Assembly (NCBI GenBank): GCA_949751835.1
Contig: CATKHK010000065.1
Location: forward strand, 213,754 to 277,753
Direction: 5' to 3'
DNA from: Blepharisma japonicum
Lineage: Eukaryota > Ciliophora > Heterotrichea > Heterotrichida > Blepharismidae
DNA: 64,000 nucleotides
Part shown: positions 57,136 through 64,000 of the stretch, in pieces
Layout: each line of letters starts with the position of its first letter
Position numbering within the stretch: position 1 is the first letter of the stretch
Made by a program: the position numbers and the translations under genes
Notes under the pieces: generated by a model
Databases searched by the model: none
What the model was told of the DNA's origin: nothing
What the model saw: only the letters and a program-made list of their open reading frames with translations

Positions 57136-57945
57136 GGTAAATTTATTAGAAAATGAGCATTTTACTTTTATATCTTTTGAAGACAATCACTTCTGATAAA
57201 AATCAGGGAAAGTTTATTTGCAAAATTAAGCAATATATTTATGAGAAAGATAACATATTGTTTTAGGAATTAACAAATTATTTTAGATATATTTTTATAG
57301 GAGATAAGGCGTAAGATATTTAAGAGGATAAGCAATAATGATAAAATTGAAGATTACTCTAGATAAATTTTAGATGCTAAAATAATATGTAAATAAATAA
57401 ATATATTAAGAATTGCCAAGCTTTGCCTCATTCAGCTTCTTCTAAGTTTAGTAATTTGCTCACGCAATCTTTTAAGAACAGCAGGTCAATTTTTAGTTTT
57501 TTCACACTCTTTTTAAGGTTTCAGATACTCCTGAAAAGAAATTCTCTAACAAAAATTATATAAGCTATATTTGTTTTAGAAGATAGAGAAAATGAAATTT
57601 CACTTTTCAAAAACTTATTGACCTATCAAAGAGTTCTTTGATTGCAATATTCAATGAAAATGAAAAAATGCATATGAGAGAATATACTCTTATCTGATTA
57701 GTAAATATTACAGTATCAGTGACTAGGGGGAAGCCTTTTTACCTCCAAAAAGGCCTTCATGCTTTTCTTTTTCTCTAAATAAGCATTTATTTTAAATAAT
57801 TTTTCTTTTTTGAAAATTTATTTAATTTTAAAATTTGTTATGAATATTCACTATTGCTAAGAGCAAGAATTGTTTTAGTATTTATAATATTCAAAAGCCT
57901 ATTAAAACGTAGAATCAGAAAATTACTTAATACATTATCTGTAAT
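57136..57945. other. AT-rich intergenic region with a stable hairpin
   Basis: 810 bp between the YME1-type gene and the 3' end of the DYRK-like gene. It contains the hairpin at 57730-57758. A minus-strand open stretch (about 57400-57620) contains protein-like residues (LKIDLLFLKDCVSKLLNLEEAEWGK split over frames) but no clean start. I cannot call a gene. Confidence 0.45.
57730..57758. repeat. Inverted repeat (hairpin)
   Basis: GCCTTTTT at 57733-57740 pairs perfectly with AAAAAGGC at 57747-57754 around a 6-nt loop ACCTCC. The pairing extends outward (GAAG with CTTC) if one base is bulged. This is the most GC-rich spot in the region. Confidence 0.8.
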
Positions 57946-59187
57946 TTACATCGTGCCCTCATCTTGTGAATAGTTAGAAGATGGCGCAGTTGATTTCTTG
58001 GAAAAAGGAGACGAAAAGTCAGAGTCTGGAGATACTGATTTAAAAGTATTTTTTGGTGACAATATCACCGGTTTTACCAAAGTTGGGTACATAGTATAAA
58101 AGAATGGATGTCTTAGCGCTTCTTGTGCCGATATCCGTTTGTTTGGCTCAAGTTGCAGCATTTTGTCAATTAAATCAATGAAATATTGGTTCGTTATATA
58201 ATCTTCTTCCCACTCCCCATATTTTTCAATGAATTTTTCAATTGAAGTAGGTTTCGAATTTTTCAGCTTACAAGGCTCTAGCATTGAAATTTTTTCTCCA
58301 ATATTAAAATATTGGGCTGCTTTTTCACTGCTTCTAATCATATTTTTATTAGGAAATCCTCTTAAGTTTACAATTCTTTGCATCTGGTCATAACTGTTAC
58401 ATCCTGGGAATAATGGCCGTCCAGTATGCATCTCTACCAAAATGCAAGCTAAACTTCAAATGTCTATAGCATTGCTGTAAGGAAGCCCTAATAAAACTTC
58501 AGGAGCTCTATAATATCTGCTCTGTGCACATTTAGCTTGAACTTCTGTGCCTTTGTAAGAACTTCCGAAATCAATTATTTTTACCCCAGCTCTGTCCAAT
58601 GATTGTAGCATAATATTTTCTGGCTTTAAATCGCTATGTATAATTTGTAAATTAGGAAGCGCTAGTAAGCTTAAGCCAGTCAGCAGCTGCCATGCAAAAA
58701 TTCTAATAGTCTCAAGAGGAAAGCCTTGAAAATTATTTTCTTTTAGAAGCTGATATAAATCTTTTGCCAAATGTTCGAACACTATACATGTGACGCCTCT
58801 TCAAATGAAAGTGTCGACCATTTTGACAAAAAACCCTTCAGCTTGGTCTGCTTCTTTTAATAGTCTAAGAATTTCAATTTCATTCTTAGCTTGAGACTGG
58901 AATAATGGCTCATTTCTGCTAATTTTTATGGCAACCGTGCGCTTGCTGACTAGATCAAGAGCTTTGACTACTTTTCCGAAAGCTCCTTTGCCAATTGAAC
59001 ATATAACTTCATATCGCCCATTGTTGAGCAATGCACCTTTTTCGATTTTCCCTTTTGAAAGTAAGGAATCATCAAAATCGTATGGAAATGGTGCGAAATC
59101 TTTGCTTTGGTCAGCTTGGGATTTGGCGAATGAAGTTAAGGTCTCTAAAAGAGACGAGCTTGTTGAGGTGAGTGAATCGGAATCCAT
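57946..59187 (-). CDS. DYRK-family protein kinase
   Basis: 413 residues with two TGA Trp codons (FIWRGV and DIWSLA). After a Ser-rich start, the kinase domain (about 55-355) has IGKGAFGKVVKA, VAIK, HSDLKPENIM, DFGSS and SRYYRAPEVLLG. HSDLKPEN, the DFGSS and the QSRYYR loop place it in the DYRK/HIPK group of CMGC kinases. DYRKs autophosphorylate the second Tyr of YxY just before QSR; here the position is Cys (QAKCAQSRYYR). It lacks the usual activating Tyr and may be constitutively set or differently controlled. The C-terminus is Ser/Pro-rich. Confidence 0.9.
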
Positions 59188-59618
59188 TTTTTATTGGGCT
59201 AAAGAATTTTTCGGGTTACAACGAAGAAAAACGATAGAAATTTAGAAGATTCTTAGAAGCAAAATTAATAAAAATAAATCCAAAAAGTATAAATTAAATT
59301 TGTGGGAAATAATAGGAATATTCATTGAGATTTGTGTTGAGTTAATGAATTTGTGAGAAATTTAAAAATTGTTGGATTTTTAGATTAATACATGCAATCT
59401 AGCTTAATTAAGAAATCATAAATATTTATATTAATAGTAAAACTAGTTATAAATTGCACTTACGCTTGAATAGAATATTATTTGAAATTGTATGGTTTAA
59501 ACTCCGAAATAGAAATTTTTTATTCTTTTAATATGGCAGCATTAAAAAAATGAAAATCATATAAGTAGTTCACAGCAGTTTTACTTAATAATTTTTCTTA
59601 AAATATAAAATATGCTTA
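59188..59618. other. AT-rich intergenic region
   Basis: 431 bp between the DYRK-like start and the beta-helix stop. No ORF, RNA gene or repeat that I can support; it should contain the kinase promoter. Confidence 0.45.
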
Positions 59619-61193
59619 TTAAAATATTTGACACGAATATTGCAACGGTAACTGCACTTCCCCTACCCACTCATTCTCATTTCTCAATATCTTGATATCC
59701 CACTTTTTCCTTGTGATTAAGCATATTTGAATTTGGTTTTCAAAAGCTTTATTTCTTAAAATTTCTCCTTCAACGTTATCTCTTATATTAAACCCTACAG
59801 CAGTGTTTCTATAAGCTTTGTTTTCAGAAACCTTACACATCCCATTTCCTGCAATAGTAATCCCCGTTCTCTTATTATCATGCACTAGATTTTTCACAAT
59901 ATCTAAATTACTTTCTATCACCAAAATCCCATCATTATTCTCATAAATCTCATTTGAGTTTATTTCGCATCCATTTCCCTCAAATACAAAAATTCCTTCA
60001 CATCTTCCCCTATAAATCCTATTTTCACTTATAATAATTTTTCCTGATCCACACGCAATATTAGCTCTAAGGTTGCCATATACACAATTTTTATCAATAA
60101 TGGCTGAGGTCCCTGTAGTCATTAAAATTCCTTGGCAAATGTTTTCATATATATCATTTCCTCTGATTTCTGCATTAGCAGAGTCTTCAATTCTAATCCC
60201 AGCTTTTCGGTTATTACAAATAATAGGATTGTCTTCTATTAAAGACCTGCAGCTTTCCCCTTGAATCCATATAGAATTTTCATTTTCATACAACTGGTTT
60301 CCAAAGATTTTTACATTACTTCCTGTCATATAACTTCTTATCGCAATCCCGCTGCCAAAATTACACCTAATTTTATTTTTTGTGATAACTGGATTTGAGT
60401 CCATAATTTCAATGCCAACTTCATTGAATTTTATATCATTTTCTTTGATTTTCGCTATATTTCCATTCATGATTAACACCCCAGCTCCTTCATTTTGCAT
60501 AATTTTATTATGCTGCACAGTTGGAGCAAACTCAACATTTTGGCATAAAATTCCGCATCGTGAGTTATTTACAATTGCGCACTCTGAGATAGTGACGACA
60601 TTATTGGGCGTGCAATCTAGCAATACAGCGCTGTTTTTGTGTTTATATATTTTACAAGCTTGCATAGCTAAATTTGAGTCTTTTGCGTAGATCCCGGTAG
60701 AGCTTATGTCTAAACTTCCTTTTACATCACAGTTACTCATGTGGACTTGGCACTCATTAAGAAAAAATGCAGGCATTGGGGCTTTTATTGAGCTTAAAGT
60801 GACTTGACAGTCCTCAATAATGACGTTTCCGCCAAAAATCTGGACTCCGCAGTTTGCGTCCGTTTTTGATTTTAATTTAGCCAGCCAGTCAAATTCTTCG
60901 TTTTCATCTTTTTCGCCGCTGTGGATTAATTTAAAGCCTTTTATTGTACAGGTTTCGCCTTCGTTCAGCCTAATTGAAACAAGTGGGCCTCTGCCTACAG
61001 AAATTTGGACTTCTCCATTAGTTTCTTTGGCTTCTATGATTAAACCTGGCTTAGTGATTTTTATTGGTTTTGAATAGAGACCTGGGGATACGATAATTTT
61101 GGAGCCATTTGAAGCAGCGTTAATAGCTTCTTGGATAGTCATGTAATGGCCATATCCAGGTGCTACAATGAGAGCATTATCTGGAGGTTCCAT
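59619..61193 (-). CDS. Right-handed parallel beta-helix (PbH1) repeat protein
   Basis: 524 residues, one exon. From about residue 25 the sequence is a run of about 20-23-residue beta-helix rungs, with recurring patterns such as IEDCQVTL, ISECAIVNNSRCGILC, IRGNDIYENICQGILM and INSNEIYENNDGILVIE. No signal peptide or TM, so probably cytosolic. The repeats resemble those in FBXO10/FBXO11 and SHCBP1 rather than secreted pectate lyases, but no F-box is visible. No catalytic residues can be assigned. Probable scaffold or binding protein. Its start is 12 bp from the RRP4 start. Confidence 0.85.
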   Translation of the reverse strand: MEPPDNALIVAPGYGHYMTIQEAINAASNGSKIIVSPGLYSKPIKITKPGLIIEAKETNGEVQISVGRGPLVSIRLNEGETCTIKGFKLIHSGEKDENEEFDWLAKLKSKTDANCGVQIFGGNVIIEDCQVTLSSIKAPMPAFFLNECQVHMSNCDVKGSLDISSTGIYAKDSNLAMQACKIYKHKNSAVLLDCTPNNVVTISECAIVNNSRCGILCQNVEFAPTVQHNKIMQNEGAGVLIMNGNIAKIKENDIKFNEVGIEIMDSNPVITKNKIRCNFGSGIAIRSYMTGSNVKIFGNQLYENENSIWIQGESCRSLIEDNPIICNNRKAGIRIEDSANAEIRGNDIYENICQGILMTTGTSAIIDKNCVYGNLRANIACGSGKIIISENRIYRGRCEGIFVFEGNGCEINSNEIYENNDGILVIESNLDIVKNLVHDNKRTGITIAGNGMCKVSENKAYRNTAVGFNIRDNVEGEILRNKAFENQIQICLITRKKWDIKILRNENEWVGEVQLPLQYSCQIF

Positions 61194-61205
61194 TTTTTGA
61201 TATAA
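61194..61205. promoter_or_regulatory. 12-bp divergent spacer between beta-helix gene and RRP4
   Basis: The two start codons are separated by TTTTTGATATAA only. Promoters and 5' UTRs must reach into each other's coding sequence. Confidence 0.9.
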
Positions 61206-62003
61206 ATGGAAATTGAGATAGAAAGAAATCTAGTGATGCCTGGAGATGTAGTCCCGTGCCCTACAGGATCAATGCCTGGATATGGAACTTATCAAAATGA
61301 TGCTGGAGAAATTATATCTAATGTAATAGGATATCCTGCAATGTACAATCGCCTTGTCTGCGTCAATTCACTAAGAGGCTGCTATATAGGTGAAACTGGA
61401 AACGTAGTTATAGGGAGAATTTCACAAGTAGGCAATAAAAGATGGAAAGTCGATATTGGTGCCTCACAAGAAGCTGCTTTGCAATTATCATCAATTGACT
61501 TGCCTACAGGAGAGCATAGAATTCGTTCAGAAGAGGATCAGCTTCATATGAGAGAATATTTTAACCACAATGATTTGCTGTCAGCAGAAGTCCAATCAAA
61601 GAGCCAAGAAGGCAAAGCAATTAACTTGCAGACAAGAAGCAGCAAATTCGGAAAGCTGAAAAATGGGATGCTTGTAGTGGTTTCACCTAATTTAGTAGCA
61701 AGAATGAGGCAGCATTTTTGCCAATTAAATAACGAAGTGGATATTATTTTTGGCAGAAATGGATGGATCTGGGTGTATTACAACAACACAAATGAGCTTG
61801 AAGTGCCACTTATTAGAAGACAACAGATTATTAGAATTAGCTGCTTATTAAAGCTAATGAACAAAGCACTTGTCATGATTTCCCCTGAAAAAATCCAACA
61901 GGTATTTGAAAGAACATCTGATATTGAATTAGAGTAATATTTATATAGGGATTTATTAGCAGAAAGCACTTTAGAAAGAATTAAAGATATTGACGTTGCT
62001 TAA
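61206..62003 (+). CDS. RRP4: Exosome subunit RRP4 (EXOSC2), one intron
   Basis: 260 residues after removing intron 61934-61948. LVMPGDVVPC and GYGTYQN match the N-terminal domain. An S1 domain covers about 60-145, with RYIGE-like CYIGETGNVVIGRI and KRWKVDIG. A KH-like domain follows (about 155-230; GRNGWIWVY corresponds to GNNGFIWIY). RRP4 is one of three cap subunits of the RNA exosome that thread RNA towards the ribonuclease, in nucleus and cytoplasm. The spliced C-terminus (EDLLAESTLERIKDIDVA) replaces an otherwise early stop. Near usual family length (about 290). Confidence 0.93.
61934..61948 (+). other. 15-nt intron
   Basis: GTAATATTTATATAG. GAG-TAA would end the protein here; splicing keeps the frame and adds 17 helical residues after ELE before TAA at 62001-62003. 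The form matches the other introns. Confidence 0.8.
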
Positions 62004-62066
62004 TAGCAAAGTATTTCCCACATTTTTCTTTAATTAACAAAATTATTTACAACTTAAACCATTAAT

Positions 62067-63341
62067 ATGAAATTACACAACACCCCTAAATACTTTTCTT
62101 CTGGCTTTAAAGCCAAGCCCCAAAAATTATCAAAGCTTACGATTGAGCTGCCAGATGCTGATGAGTCTACTCCTGAGCCTCCAAAGGTGCAAAGCTGCAA
62201 AATGACAAGACAATCTCCGTCACATCGGCTTGTATGTATATCAAGACCTAAAACAATAAGTAAAACCCCTTCAAGCTTCCACCCTCCTTCAACAAAATCA
62301 AAAAATAATTATTCTTTAAGTAGCACACCTTTAGGTGGATTTAAATCTTTCCAATTCCCATCAACAACAAGAAATGCTGATCTCAGCAAAACTCCACTAC
62401 CTCTAAAATCTCTAACAGTCAAAAACATATACAAGCCTAAAACTCACACATTCAAAAAGAAACCAAAACCGAATACCAGTGGCAGCTCAGCCTTTAAAAA
62501 AATGTCAACTTGTATCACTAAAACCCAAAAAGCAGAAAAAATCCCTGAAACAGGGTCTTCTCCGAATATTGCTAGTGTAATTACCCAGCTTAAATCAAAC
62601 CAACCTTACGAAACAAGTAAATCTGGAGAAGAAGATGCTGAGACTACAAATAATTTATGATATAAAGAGCATCTATATACCACTTTTCAAGGTCTGCACT
62701 TGGTTAGTTTATTTCCTCCAGCAGATATGAAAACGATTAAAAGTAAGCAATTAAGTATTCCAAAAAGAAAAGGGTATGAGAATGCAAAAACTATAATTTT
62801 TGACTTGGATGAAACTTTGGTACATTGCAGCGAAGACATAGAAAACTCTGATGCAATTCTGCCAGTCACATTGCCAACTGGCGAAGTCATAGAGGTTGGA
62901 ATTAATATTAGACCATTTGCAATAGAGTGCTTAAAAGCTGCAAATAAGCACTCAGAAGTGTTTGTATTTACAGCTTCGCATAGATGCTATGCTGATGTAG
63001 TATTAGATTTCTTAGATCCAAATAATGAACTTATCCATCAAAGGTTTTATAGAGAAAACTGTGTCGAAATTGGAAAAATTTTAATTAAAGATCTCAGAAT
63101 TTTTGATAGAAAATTGAAAAATATTGTGATTATAGATAACTCAGTTTATGCATTTGGATATCAGCTTGACAATGGAATTCCTATAATATCATGACACAAT
63201 AATAAGCATGATAAAGAACTTTTCAATCTTATTGATTATCTTGAAACGCTATCTAAAGTTGATGATATTAGAGTCGTAAATAGGCATGTGTTTCATCTTC
63301 ACACTTTTTATGAAGATTGTGTAGAAGAATTCAATTCTTAG
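62067..63341 (+). CDS. SCP/FCP1-like phosphatase (HAD family, NLI-interacting factor domain)
   Basis: 424 residues with TGA Trp codons at 62658 and 63192. The first about 210 residues are disordered, rich in Lys, Ser, Thr and Pro. The catalytic domain follows (about 235-415): IIFDLDETLVHC holds the DxDxT nucleophile, VFVFTASHRCYADVVLD is motif II, and IVIIDNSVYAFGYQLDNGIPI holds the metal-binding DNS. This is the CTD-small-phosphatase pattern. Family members remove phosphate from RNA polymerase II tails or other Ser/Thr sites. The large number of such genes in ciliates makes the exact substrate unclear. Confidence 0.92.
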
Positions 63342-64000
63342 TCCATTAATTTAGTATTAATTAATCTTATTTTATTGCCTACTATCTTTGTTTTTGTATT
63401 TTTAAAATTATTAATTAGTTTATTTTTTTATTTACTTAATTTTAAAAGATGAATGATATAGAAAAGAATTAAAATTAGATATAAGAATACCAAAACTGAT
63501 AACAACTTGTATTAAACTGTATGAAATTTAAGGGAAAATATTTCTACCCTTATAATTTTATTTTATTTTGAATTGAATGATGCACCTTATAAATATTGTA
63601 AATGCATTTGAAAAGAATATTGCAAGTAGATGTTTTATCTACTATGAGGCTTCCATAAAATCATATAATTTTTAAATTTTTTATTTTTTTAATGCAAATT
63701 CATACTAATTCAATGTTTTAGCATCAAAATAAATTGTATATCAATTTTCTTTAACAAATTTCGTTTTTGAAGTGATTTTAAATTTCAATGGGTTACTGAG
63801 CACATACCTTTTTTATGCCATCGTCTTGCGCCATCTTTAATTTTTCACCCATTTTGACTTAGTCATTTTTCTGAAATGGCTCCATAGCAAAAAAGTAAAG
63901 AAAAAAATTTTTTGTATATATAAGAGGGGTCGAAAAGAAAAATGGAAATAGAGTAAGAGTGCAAGTACCCTAGTGTGGAACGTACTGCGAAAATTTCCAT
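63342..64000. other. Intergenic edge with TATA-like box and a structured segment
   Basis: 659 bp, mostly AT-rich without ORFs. At 63915-63924 there is TATATATAAG, the clearest TATA-like element in the window. At 63942-64000 lie nested inverted repeats: ATGGAAAT with ATTTCCAT outside, GCAAGTAC with GTACTGC inside. This may be a non-coding RNA gene or the start of the next gene; the edge prevents a decision. Confidence 0.45.

Noticed and set aside
57400-57620. Minus-strand gene between the kinase and the YME1-type protease
   Set aside because: Protein-like stretches lie in different frames with TAG/TAA between them and no 15-nt intron that joins them. Chance open frames are expected in AT-rich DNA with two stops.
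63810-63860. Short minus-strand ORF starting MGEKLKMAQDDG
   Set aside because: It stops after 19 codons and no intron of suitable length extends it.
1-64000. tRNA, rRNA, CRISPR, bacterial promoters or operons
   Set aside because: No cloverleaf or rRNA sequence and no repeat-spacer array was seen. Introns and gene content are eukaryotic, so operon and ribosome-binding-site logic does not apply.

Overview
The window looks like macronuclear DNA of a heterotrich ciliate, most likely Blepharisma. Three things point there. (1) TGA is read as tryptophan: at least a dozen genes carry in-frame TGA exactly where their families have a conserved Trp (PP2C GSDGVW, the kinase DLW/DIW motif, calcineurin DVFSW, RFC1, DHHC transferase, polycystins). 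Every gene I could close ends in TAA or TAG. (2) Five introns of exactly 15 nt (GT...AG) can be placed by reading-frame and family logic, plus one of 17 nt. (3) The DNA is AT-rich and the genes are packed tightly, with head-to-head starts as close as 12 bp and tail-to-tail stops as close as 5 bp. Stentor shares 15-nt introns but uses the standard code, so Blepharisma fits best. The organism call is inference.

Layout. 1-5.4 kb: N-terminus of a methylcrotonyl-CoA carboxylase alpha subunit, an SR-type splicing factor with two tiny introns, a coiled-coil protein, and the replication factor C large subunit. 5.9-13 kb: a calcyphosin-type EF-hand protein with three tandem modules, a DHHC acyltransferase, a small acylatable protein, NPL4, and a LITAF-like protein revealed only by removing a 15-nt intron. 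13-23.2 kb: a gamma-carbonic-anhydrase-like protein, a one-pass membrane protein, a Nudix hydrolase, a four-TM protein, a PP2C, a DUF1152 protein, proteasome RPT3, a coiled-coil protein, calcineurin A and a DDX49/DBP8 helicase. 24-35.2 kb: a CDPK, a SEC14 protein, a 2,484-residue BEACH-WD40 protein whose N-terminus is an inverted partial copy of the adjacent SEC14 gene, and a hypothetical gene. 35-44.8 kb: gene-poor DNA, a 1,875-residue cysteine-rich REJ/GPS-like surface protein (polycystin-1-like) and an RRM protein. 44.8-57.1 kb: a membrane-anchored pseudokinase, a coiled-coil protein, an EF-hand/WD40 protein, a glutaredoxin fold without its catalytic cysteine, a polycystin-2-like channel with two complete channel domains in one chain, and a YME1-type mitochondrial protease. 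58-64 kb: a DYRK-like kinase, a right-handed beta-helix protein, exosome RRP4, an SCP/FCP-type phosphatase, and an unexplained structured segment at the edge.

There is no operon logic, as expected for a eukaryote. Several genes do share a calcium/cilium/membrane theme: calcyphosin repeats, calcineurin A, CDPK, pseudo-CDPK, EF-hand/WD40 protein, and both a polycystin-1-like and a polycystin-2-like gene within 18 kb. The strongest candidates for something new are the tandem polycystin channel, the SEC14/BEACH inverted-duplication fusion with its 29-bp palindromic spacer, and the tight divergent starts.
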